Of a stretch of DNA of 64,000 nucleotides, positions 1 through 12,000 are shown one piece after another. The DNA is taken from NCBI GenBank assembly GCA_026261815.1, contig JAMPIT010000379.1, positions 23,515,001 to 23,579,000 on the forward strand, written 5' to 3'. Numbering within the stretch: position 1 is the first letter of the stretch; each line of letters starts with the position of its first letter. The notes beneath the pieces were generated by a model that worked only from the letters and a program-made list of their open reading frames with translations, did no database searches and was not told where the DNA came from. Made by a program: the position numbers and the translations under genes. The stretch comes from Monarcha castaneiventris obscurior. Taxonomy: Eukaryota > Chordata > Aves > Passeriformes > Monarchidae.

Positions 1-36
1 CTATGGGATAGAAGTCGTGGGAAATATTCCTAAAGG
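1..36 (+). CDS. SLC26A7: SLC26A7 exon (window piece 1, 5' end cut off)
   Basis: The first base finishes a codon begun outside the window. Eleven codons follow, [11 protein letters not shown], and then GG, the first two bases of a glycine codon. The donor is GTAATG at 37, a fairly weak site. The peptide matches the extracellular/linker segment between TM8 and TM9 of SLC26A7, just before the PSPKAPP motif of the next exon. Phase 2 here fits the single leading G of the next exon at 1608. Confidence 0.9.
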
Positions 37-3000
37 GTAATGTCGGTTTTATTATCTTGTGGCTTTTAAATATCTTTATTCCTGAGAAAGTCTCTGAAAA
101 GGTCAAAGTAGTTTCTGAAATAAGAAATGGTAAAAATTTTTTGTTTGTTTCCCATCTCCTCAAATACTTTCTCACAATTCCATCCCATGTTAACAACTTA
201 TATGTGCATAGATATCATCACAAAAATGCATTCTTGTACATTTTCATAGCTTTTAATTGCTTTGTGGAACAAAAAGTAGATACTAAGTACCTGATGATGT
301 ATGACAGGAGGGCAGGACAGTCTTTACAAGATAATTGCAGCCTGCATTCTGAGGGTTTCCTCGGGTTATTGTAGCAGAAAGGATTAACAATGAGATAAGA
401 TTTGTAGAGATCGCTACACTTCACTCCTCTCCACCCATACAGAATTTTTAGAAAATGTGGTTTCAGAGGAAATGTGAAAGATTTAATTATGCTAAATCTA
501 GAAAAGAACATTTTTACTGTAGTTAGTGATACATTTTTCTCCATGACCTTGAAAAGAAGGCAAAAAAAATTTCAATATAATTAACTGGAAAGAGAAATTA
601 GATTAGTTGTCAGACAAAATGTTCAGACTCTACAGGTTGGTATGGAAGAGCACAGCTGTTCTGTAATCTCCTGCTTGGATATAGCAAGGTTTCCCTAAAT
701 TTCACAGAGTACGAGTCCAAGACAGCAGGAATGCATGTGTGGCAGCTTGCACTGAAAGAAATCAAATAAGGGACATTTCTGCGAAAGCAAATGTTTTTTA
801 AGTATTCAGAGCATGCTATGAATCTGAGACTAAAACAGGGCTAAGTGTACCTCTTCTGTGTGTAATGAATAGGTAAACTGTATTTGCAGCTTTAATCAGG
901 AATTTATTTTCTCTCTAACCTCATACAAGTAGTGTTGAAAAAACAGAAGCAGAGCCTGGATCATTCCTGCGTATTTTTAGACATTTACCTGAAATACCTA
1001 ACTGCCTTGTCAGTGGAGAGCATCAGAAACCTTAAGAGCACAATTTAGTTTTCAGTCAGTGTGATTTGTGCTCTGGAAAAACCAGTCTTTTTGAAGAGTT
1101 CAGAGACAATCCGGGGTGGTTTGGTTCATAACTTGAGTTGTTCCATTGCAACCCCCATTAAATGGAATAAATGTCTGTACTGTCAGTAACCAACATGAAT
1201 ACAAAATTTTTTAAAGATTTAAATTTAACTTTACAGGAAAGTCAACTACATTAAAAAAAGAGAAAATATACAGTAGTCTCTTCTACTGAACATTACAAAA
1301 TCAGTGAATTATTGCTAATTTTATTTGTCAGTCATGGAGTTAATTTATCAACATCTCTTTATAGTTTCTCAAATTAAAGTTTTCAAATTGAATACTCCAT
1401 CTGAAACTGTTTCATCTTCTACAAATTCTCTTCTGTTCCCAACAGACTGAGATCTTATTAATCTAAAATATTGAAAAATGTCACCTTACAAGTAACACAA
1501 AAATAAGCTGTTCCTGTAGAGATTGTTTCTCTGGTATTTGCATGAGTTGCAGGTATTTAGAGACTATGTATCAAGTTTTGCAAAAATTAATGTCTTTTTT
1601 TTAATAGGTTGCCATCACCAAAAGCACCACCCATGAGTGTCCTGCCTGAAGTAGTCACTGAAGCTTTTGGAGTGGCACTGGTTGGTTATGTAGCCTCTCT
1701 AGCTCTTGCTCAAGGCTCTGCTAAAAAGTTCAAATACACTGTGGATGACAACCAGGTAAAGCTCTTTCTCCTTAGTGTCACCAAGCCTTGAAATCACTTC
1801 ACTATTTGGGAAAAGTATTATAGATGAACACCCAACAGGATAAGTTATGTTCCATATAGCATCCTGACACCTTCCAGTGTTTACGATGACACTCAAATCT
1901 TGTTCAAATTCTCTCTGCAGAATGCCCTCATTGGTTGAACTGCTCCTTTTGGGGAAGCTCTTCCTTCAGGATAATCTTGTAATGCTACATTCAGTGCAGC
2001 ATTTGGGTATTAATGCATTTTCCACTGCTCTCAGATGAGACAGCTTCTCTTCTGGCAGTTAAGCTCTTATAGACAAGCTGTGATGTTAAATCAGCCACCA
2101 GTTAATGAAACAAAGCAACTGTAAAACAAAAAAACAGGTACTTATAGCCCCAGGACTTATCTGATGTTATAAGAGGAAATTATTTATACTTACGCAAAGT
2201 AGAAGTCTCGCCTGAAATGAAGGTTAATTTGTATATAAGAAGCTGGGTGAGTTTAGAGAGTGCTGCCAAATTTACAGCCATAGAAGCTTTCTGTTCTGAG
2301 TTCCACTTTGCAGAGGACATGCTTAAATAAAAGTGGAACATCTCTACACTACTACATTGCTTGTCATAGTAAGCAGGTAACACCAAGCCAGCTGGAAATC
2401 CATGGAGACAGTAATTCAAGCACTGTGGTAAGAAAGGCTCAATTTCAGATAACTGGCACTAGTATTGTGTGCTGAAAATGCTGCCTCCACCTTTCTGTTA
2501 AGTGGCTTGGGTTAGATGACATAGGGCTGAATGAAGAACAGTTGTTTTGCAGCTGGAGGTCTATTTGGACACCCTATCTAGACTGGTTGGTCTTGCTACA
2601 TCTGTTCCTGACCTTTTCAACTCTTATGTCATTGGCAAACACAGTGGGAACATTCTTGTCTATTCAGTTCTCTATAATATTTTTCAGTTTGAATATATTA
2701 GGCCATGAATTTCTGTTGATGCTTCAGAGCCAGGTTTCTACGGAGCAGAGGGAGAACACTTTGAAGTTAGTGCAGGTTAGACTCCAGGGTGACATGCTGC
2801 TATGTTCCAAGGCAGTCCATGGAACACAGCAACCTGTAGATCTTTCTGCACCTTTGGAAGTCTTGTACCTTATTCAGCTTCATTACGGAAGTCTTGCAAA
2901 CTCTGTGTATGTCTGCTTCAAAAAATGGAGCAAAAGAGCAAAACCTCCATGAAGGAGAGCAGTGAGGGGGTGTGGCTGTGCTTCAGGGGCCAGGCACAGT

Positions 3001-6000
3001 GCTTGGCATGGGGGCTTGTGCATGTGCGAGGCTGCAGCGCCAGCTTTAAGGGGGTGCTGTTCTGTGCCATGAAGACAAACTCATGAGATGGTGTCTTCCT
3101 GGCTGGTACAGCACCATTTGTGTCCTAAGCACTCTGAGGTCTTTTCCTACTGTAGTGGTTTTAGGTGAGATTATGCATTACTCACTGATTCTCTTTCTGT
3201 GAGATAAGAATTAGGAGGAAGCAAAGCAGGCACAAAACTTAAAGAATATAAAGATGTTTATTGACAGACCTAAAAGAAAGAAAGAAAAAAAAATCACAAC
3301 AAACTTTTAGAACCCTTTTCTTCTCCCACTTTCTCCTTTCTTTTAATCAGTATCGCAGTTCTTGAAAAGGAAAAAAGGGTTTTCTACTGCTTTGCGTGGC
3401 TTTCAAACTGCCACCGTCTGCAGATTCGCCTGGAGGAAAACAATCTGCTGTGGTGTAAAACATCTCTTCCATGAAAACTTTCACAGTTTCTTTACACTGT
3501 AAAACATGGGCCATCACATGGGGTTATAAATATTTTTAAGGATGAGTCATTTTTGGCCTGGACACAAAGGCTTTCTTAGCCACCAGGTTTTAAAAGCCTC
3601 CCACTGCTTTTATATATAACCTGGCATCGGCACTCTTCACAACCTTTACTGGCACACCTGAACTGTCCATCCCCCCATGTACTTCAAATGGATTAAAGAG
3701 ACAAACAGTTTGTGATATTACAGTTTCTTACCATGGCATGCAAGGAGCTTTTTAAGCTGCGCGTGAGAAACGTGGCACAGCCCTTTTTCAATTCCGAAGC
3801 CATTTTAGCTTCATCTCACATGACATCACTTTCTCTCTGACTCTGAAGTCGCCATGTTGAAGAGTGTTACCGTTCAGGCTCCAGGGTGGAGAAAACCCCA
3901 CTCCCCCTGCCCTGCCCTGCTGCACAGTGTCCTCTTCAGTTCAGCACAAAGAGTGCTGGCTGCAGGCTGGAGGCTCCGCCAGCTCCCGCTGGAATCGTGT
4001 GGAAAACTGTGTGGAAAGATCCTCTGGTCCCAGGAAGCAATGTTGGACGGGCTCAGCTGTGTGGCTGGCCCTAGCTGCCTGTGGCTCAGGGATATTTCCC
4101 CCTCCCAGCGACCCAGGGTCCGTGCTGTGGCGTTGGGAAAAGGGGGGCAGGGGGCAGGGGCTCTGGCCCGGCCTGGTGGGGTCCAGGGCTCCAAGGCACC
4201 CCCATCTCTCGTCCCAGCAGGTGAGCTGGATGGAAAAGCCCAAATCCCACCTTTCCACGCGGTTTAAATATGTAAAATTGAGAGAAACGTAATTGGTTTA
4301 AAAGGCTGTCTGTCAGTTTAGGATCAACTCACTACACCTACACATTTTCCTCATCAGACCAATATGCTCCTTAAATTCTGTGATGCTGGGTGGCCACGTT
4401 GGAACACTTCCTTAACAAACACTGTTCTTCTTAGGCTGGCTTCTTCAAGGCGGCTTCTCCACTTTTTCTTCTGCAAATCTTTGTTCAGACATGTCTGCAT
4501 TTTGACTGTGAACAAACACCAAATATATTTGTGATGAAACACAGCATGCATATAGTGTGGCTACCACACTTCACTTTCATTAAAACATGCTCAAAAAGAA
4601 GAAAAATCAGTGGCTGTCTTCTTAACAGTGGGTCATAAACCAGAAACAATCTGGGCAGTTTCCAGATACCAGTACTGGGGTACCTGGCCAGTTAAAAAGC
4701 AGATGTGGATCAAGATGTAAATATTTTGGTTGAACTTCATCTTCAAAACTTAGCAAAAGCATTTATTCTGTGAACAAAATGTCCCTTCTGCTTTTGATGA
4801 ATCTGGTTCAACAGCTCTATCATTCAAATTAGTTCTGAGTTGTGAGAAGATATATTCTGTTGGGAAATCCTTTGTCATGAACCTGTGGGATTTTTTTTTC
4901 CTCAAAAATGTGTCCATCCTTTTCCATTGCTAATATTTACAATAGGGGCTCCTTTGTTGGTGAGAGGGATTGAAATAACAGAACAATAGGAAAAAAACAT
5001 CTTCTATTTAACGACTTTGCAGGAATTTTTGGCTCATGGCCTCAGCAACGTGATTCCTTCATTTTTCTTTTGCATACCAAGTGCTGCAGCGATGGGACGG
5101 ACGGCACTTTTATACAGTACGGGAGCCAAAACACAGGTAACAGCTTAGAGTAAAGTATGTCGGAGAATTAAAGCTGTGATTCTGCTCACTGGAATTTGTG
5201 CTGATTTATCCATTGTATTTCCCTAGTCTCCCTTTTCCTCTGTCCTGGGATTGACTCTGCCCTGCCATTTTTAACAATCTGCATTAAATTGCATTCAATC
5301 AGTGATGTCTTCCTTGGAAAGATAATGGTTCCACTTATTAATTTTTACCTGTTTCATTCAATATAAACTGTAAGGTCTGTGGCAGCAAGGAAGGTAGGAG
5401 TTGTGTTTTCAGACTGCAGAAAACGACATAAAAGCCCTTTCAGTTTACGTGAATTTGTCAGCATTGTAACGAAAGTGCCCTCTAATGGTGTTTAATGGAT
5501 TTAATGGTACTGTCTAAACTGAAGCTTTAGGAAAAAATCACATTTAATTTAGTGCTTCTATCTGATTTACAAAATAAAATGAAAGTAACCTTTAGAGATG
5601 TTTGTTATAAAAACACAAGTAATCTCCCAGCTTCTGCCTTGTGACATGGTGTACTTGTCCTATCCCTCAGTGTACACTGAGCCCAGAAAGATGACATTTA
5701 GATTTTTGAGGATTTTTTTGGGATATCTCTTGCTGCAGGAAACTAAACCCACAAGGTCTTATTACGGTCGCTGAGGACAGAGGGGACTGTAATTGCTGAA
5801 AATGATAACTGTGACCCTGTCAGGCTGTCATCTGTCTGAATTGTGCTTGTGAACAAGAGAGGTGGCAAACCACCTGGGGCATCCCCACAGCATTGTCTCT
5901 TCCTCTGAAACTCAAGGGCCCTTCAGTGGCAACCTGCCATCAGTGTTATGCTCTTTGGAGTTCGCTGCTATTCTCCCAGGTAACAAGTGACAGGACAAGA

Positions 6001-9000
6001 GGAAACACCACCAAGTTGAGCCAGGGAAGGTTTAGATTAGAGATCAGGAAATTTTTTTTTCACAGAAAGGGTTGTAAAGCATTAGAACAGACTGCGATGA
6101 CAGAGTCACATCCTGGGAAGTTTTCAAAAATTGTGTGAATATGGCATTTGAGGACATGGTTTAATGGTGAATCACCATGGTGGTGGTGCTGGATTGACGG
6201 TTGGACTTGATGACCTAAAAGGTCTCTTCTAACCTTAACAATTCTGTGATTCAATGATTCCATTGCCATTTTATAGCTGTTGCTCTTGCCTGTATAAAGG
6301 ACATTAGCTGTAAGGAAAAGGTTCATGAGGTGCAAGACTAAGTGCAATGCATAGGTACTGTTTCTCCTCAACCATGTCCTGCAATTATTTCTCATGCAGA
6401 CGCCACAATATTAAGGAATTATACAGGGCTTCAATTCTCTACGTGTCAAATACTTGCTAATTAGCCTACAGAGTACCCTGAACTCACTTAATCATAATGA
6501 ATAATGTAACAAATAATAATCTTGGAAAGTGTTTATATGCAAATATTTTAGCTACCACTTGGCTATTAGTTATTTCATGTATTTTAGTTGAATTTGAGGT
6601 CATACCATGTGCCATCATCCTCACAGACATTCTCTTTTGTAACCTGTATTGTACTGATTGTACAATTTTCAGTTGTACTGCGTCATGTTGTACTGGCTTT
6701 TCCATGGAAGATTTGAGGTAACCTGTAACGTGAAGGCACATAGGGTATTTGAGTGCTTTGGCTCTGGTACACATAGGCAAAGACCATGATAAAAGGTTAT
6801 TCAATACATGAAATGGAAAAAGAAACTACTATAATTTGATTTCAAGATAGCAAGCACACAGTAAAAGTCTGCTTGGTTCATCCATTGGTTTCACAGTATA
6901 GCAGTGCCTGCCTCTAAAAGTCAGAGTATGGCTGAGTTAGCACTATGAGAGTATTTTAATAGGCACAACAATCTCTCCCCTGCCTTCTTGGAAAGCAACA
7001 CATCAGCTTAATACTCTCCTTTGTGGCTGTCTAGGCAGAATGAAGACACGAGAAGATCATCACTTATAAATATTGGTGAGGTCATAGGCAAAAAGAAGCC
7101 TCGCTTTAATTACATAGACAGAAGTCAGTTTGATACAGGGCATGGAAGAAATGCAGAGAGCCTTTCAGGGGCACAGAGCAGCCCTTTTTTTCTCAAATGG
7201 CTATACCTGGGATGCAGTTTTGTCATTTGTTCCTCAGTGATATATCTTCCTGGGAGAAAACAGAAGTGAGGAACTCTATCATGGACTAGAAGGGTCCTTC
7301 AAATAGAATCAACACTTTTTTTTCTTGCTCTTCATGAAGGCAGAAAGAGGGAAAAGTTCCTTGTGACTTTACCAGCAGATTTTCTGTCCCTTTTCCTGTA
7401 AACACTTTGTCTATCCTTCTTGATGGTATTTTTAAGTACACCATGACTTTAATTTTCTAGTGTTTTAACAACTTGTCTGGTTTTGTTTTTAACAACTTGT
7501 CTCTTAAAATGAAACCTAATTATTTTCGTAAAGAAACATATTATCAATATAAAAATAAAGTGAGCATCTGTCTACTTATCATCAAAAACCTTCTGTGAAT
7601 CTGAACTGTATATTTATAAGACCAGAAGTACTCAGTGAGCACTCAGAGCGGAATAGGACAGTGCAATTTGACTGTAGTTTTCCACCAGATTAATACCATT
7701 TTCACATTTCTGTGAAATGTATAAATCTTACACCATATATTTTTCTGAATTTCTATTACTTGCATTAATTATAATATTTAATATATATTTTTAAATGGTA
7801 CCTACATTTTCTTAAGTAAATAAACTGATATTAACATGAAATTGTTAGTGGTTTCTGGTTTAACAATAGTTTTCTTTTAGTGTTAATCCCAACAAAAGAA
7901 GTTAGAAGTCTTCTCTTGTGGAAAAAATGATAGCATACCTAATTCTTGCTTAGTGCTATAACAAATCTGTTATTTAGTACAACATGGGGTGCATGGCCAT
8001 AAATAAGTTGCAGAATGTCAGTGGGTGCTGAGAAACTTCTGGGATGAGGTATAGCACACACATGTTCCATTTAATAACCAAGTGTGTAAGTGATGCTCTG
8101 ATCTGTATCAGTGGGCTGGCAGCAGGGTCAAGCACAGATACTGAGATCTCTCACTATGTTTTCACTGTAGTTGATTAAAGGCAATAATCGGAGATTAAAA
8201 TTGAAATTATATGCATCTGCAATCCACAGATACATTAATAGCTAACACCCTCAACATCTGATTCTTGACTTTGTCTACAATATCTTATAATTTATCCTTT
8301 TCACAATTTCTGTTGTTGTTGTTGTTGTTGTACTGAATGAGCTGCAATTCTTGTTTATTGTTTTAGGTGGCTTGCCTTATCTCTTGTGTATTAATTCTTG
8401 TGGTGATCTATGCAATTGGACCTCTGCTGTACTGGCTTCCTATGGTATGGTACTTACTCTTTTTAAAGATTAAGATGTCAAACATTTTCTAATGACAGTT
8501 TCTTTCAGGGAAAGATAGTGCAACCTCTAAAACAGCTCTATTTAATTTGAGTGGCTGAAAGAATAGTCAGGGCACGACAAATCTCGAAATCATAAAATAC
8601 AGAGGTGACAGCAGAAGACAGATTTTAGACATATATAGTTACATATACAGGCTATCATGAATTAGAAGTGAATTTCTCTTCTACTTACTTTTGGCATGTA
8701 GTTTATGAAAAATACACATCCAGGTTGCTGTGAATTTGTAAATTGACGAAGTGTGGTAGAAATTAATGAAGACTCATGATATTTCTCCAGGACACGCATA
8801 TGATCTACAACTTTGCTTTTCAAATAAATTTGACACAAATTATTTTAGATACTTATATAAGCTTAATTACAGAAAGATTATGAAGTATTCTTATATCTCT
8901 GTCATGGAATACATCTACGCTATGACTCTATGAAGCAGGGTGGCATCTTTTCACATGAGCTATATCGAGATTTTGGTATTACAAATTAATAGTTAATTTT

Positions 9001-12000
9001 AACTAGAGGCATGTCAAAGCTGCAAAATACAGCTCCAAAATTATCCACAATTCTGCCATGTATGTACATGAAGCTTTAACTCAACCATGTTTAAAAATTA
9101 CTTTGTGCTATTGTTTACATGGTGTCATGAAAGTTCTCACTTTTCAAACACAGATCCTTTTATAGCTTATTTTAACCATGCAAAGTAAGGACATTTGAAG
9201 AAGGGTGCTCAATATGTCCTATTTTTTTTGCTGTATTTCTTCCCTGCTTTCATTTGTTTCTATATGGATTATATGTGAATTTTGACTGGTTTCCTGTAGG
9301 CTTTTCCTCCCATATTTTAAAAACACTTTTTGGTTTTTGCTTTCTTGATAATTTATTTCTCTTCTAATATGCTTTTTCAAACCACTACAAGTCCATCGGT
9401 TTTTACTCTTCTTTTTGGCTCTAGATGATTTCTTCATCCATCTCCTCCTCCTTCCCAATTCAAAGAACAAAAAATTATTTTGTTTGCTTCAAAATTAATG
9501 GACTTTTGCACTAGAGGCCTTCTCTAGCAGAAGGGAAGGAAGTGAGGAAGGGGAGTTAAAATTCTTGAGTGCTCATTTGCTTTTGAGTCCTTCAGACTGT
9601 GGCAGAATGTATCTGGTCTGGTGATGCATGGAAGAGTCTTGGGTAGTCCTGAGGCTTCTGTCATTTTTCTCACAATTAGGTAGCCTGCAGATTGCCTTCA
9701 CAAAATGAAAAAGGGGAGAGGGGGGTTGATGTGGTTAGCATCTGTCACAAGGACACCTTTGCTTATGTCGTTTTCTAAACACATACCAGGTTTTTTTACA
9801 ATTTAATTATGATATTGACTGCTAAATTAAAGAAACAGCAGAAAATTTGTTTTCACTAGCAATTCTGCAAATGGCTTTTGTTTTTATGTCTTTGCAGTGT
9901 GTGTTAGCAAGCATTATTGTTGTGGGCTTGAAGGGGATGCTAATGCAGTTCCGTGACTTAAAAAAATACTGGAAAGTGGACAAAATAGACTGGGTAAGTA
10001 AAACTCAATCTAAGGAGGTTTTCCTGAGACTGTTTGGCAAACACCTGTTAATGAAACTTTAAGTTCTGTGGCCCTAGAAGAAACAAGTGCAAGGTATTAT
10101 TAGTAGTACTTTTTGTGCACTATCAGCTCAGAAGAACAGCATCTGTAATATCATTTGTATTAAAAAATGACATTTAGCAAATGATAAAGTATCAAACCTA
10201 ATGCTAGAGATGTGTATACAGACAGATCAAGTTGTGTGTCTAATTTTTATGTCTTCTCTATCTGTTTAACATGCTTTTGCTACTGTAGAATTATTGAAGA
10301 GACTTTGGTATCTTCATCCTCTGGGAATATGGAATGACCATACAGGTCAAACAGAACTGGAAACACTAGTGATGCAGAAAGCTACATATTGAGGGGTGCT
10401 GTAGGTAAATTGCCTTAACTCTTTCAGATTTTGCAAACAGGATATCGACTGTTTGAACATAATGAAAGATTCTGCACTATGAGAGGAGGAATACATCAGA
10501 AAGAGTAGATAGGTGAAAAGAGATATAGTATGAAAATCTAATTTAATGCAAAATCTAAATAGTCTGAGAGATTTTGCACATAATTCCTAGCAAATTGAAG
10601 ATGAATCCATGTGTAAGAAGACTCCTGGATTTCTCTTCTGTGGGAGATTTTGAATGTAATGGCCAATTAGTGGAACCAAAATTTCTATTCACTTACATAA
10701 ATACATACATGCTGACATCCCATATGTTTGAGTTAACAATACTCAGAAAGGTATTTTGGCCATATAGGCCTTTTCTGTGGTGGGATATACAAGTAATTGG
10801 AGTTAATATTGAAATTTGTTGACTTCACCAGTGACTTAGTATTCTACAGCAGTAATGGTTAAGTCTAGACTGAATAAAACTGTTTTTAAAAGAGTACTGG
10901 ATTAAGTATGGGAAACAGAGCTGAGTAAACAATATCAAGTTTGATTGAGAGATTTTTCACACTTAGTTGCAGAAAACTAGAGGTGCAGAAAACTTGTTTT
11001 GGGGGGGTTCTTTTGTATTATCCAGAAAAAGCTCTATCTTTCATGAAACCTGTTCTTCCTCAAGCAGTAAAATTCTGAAAATATTTTCTGTCTCTTGTGT
11101 TGTATTTGATCTTCAGCTTAACCCATATTGCCAGTGACAGAAGTGGTGGATTGTGGCATTTAAGTAAAACCTTATAAAATGAAGGCCTTGTTGCCTTTGT
11201 GAAATTGTGGCTCAGGCTAGACAAGGACTGTGAGAAAAGTCCATGAGAAGAAAAAAAATTAGTTTTTACCCATAAGAACGTAGTATCAACAGAAGCAAGA
11301 AAGTTAAACAATAGAAGGAGAAAAACAGCAACATATCCGCACCTGTTATTTTTCTGAATGCTTGAACACTTATGCTATAGGTAGCCAATGGTAGTATATT
11401 GAAGTTAGTGATAACCAATGAGTCTATTGTAGTAGTTTAGCAGCCAATGAATATGTAACATGAATGATGACATACAAAAGGTGTAGAAAAGAGGCTAATT
11501 TGTTTAATAAACAGGTTTTTTGGCCCCTGAAAGAGGCACTGTCCGTGTGTGTCGTGACCGCCCCAACAGTGACAGGGGATGATGTGGATCAAGAATTATT
11601 TTGGGAACAATGGACTTAAAATGTCGGTAGTTATGGGAGAGAGAGATATCTTCTCCATCAGTTCATTGAGATAAGTCCTTATGTTTTCCGGCAGGATATT
11701 CTGGAATCTCACTAGATTTGACACATCTTCACAGATAGACTAGCCTGACTGATTTTTGCTTTTTTGGTTTTGGCAGAAAAGGTTGTGTGAGTGGTTAGTT
11801 ACTACACCTCTGACATCTGTCATCATTTCTGAGAGGTTATAGAATGGGGGAGTTGGGTTCATCTTCTTGACTAAACATACTTGAGCAATGATTTATCTTC
11901 AAGTAGTTTTACCATCAGTCCTTAGCTTGACAGGATAAATCATCTTGCTTAAAACAGCATAGTTTAAAGTAAGCCTATAAACATTGATCTTGCATTGCTG

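Larger units (their letters stand above)
1756..5022 (+). other. SLC26A7 intron carrying a solo LTR
   Basis: A 3267-base phase 0 intron. The central 1186 bases (3151-4336) are a solo LTR described separately. The flanks 1756-3145 and 4342-5022 show nothing I can name. The GC-rich open frames at 3850-4300 belong to the LTR and are not host genes. Confidence 0.85.
5137..8366 (+). other. SLC26A7 intron with a CR1 fragment and (TGT)7
   Basis: A 3230-base phase 0 intron. It contains a sense CR1 fragment at about 5966-6260 and a (TGT)7 tract just before the acceptor. The rest is AT-rich unique sequence without recognisable content. Confidence 0.85.

Noticed and set aside
3854..4292. Overlapping open frames of 137 and 142 codons (+) and 106 codons (-)
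   Set aside because: They lie wholly inside the GC-rich part of the solo LTR, in three frames at once, with low-complexity composition; open by GC content and not coding.
9219..9470. Lys/Arg-rich minus-strand frame of 83 codons
   Set aside because: Arises from a pyrimidine-rich + strand stretch; no recognisable protein or pseudogene.
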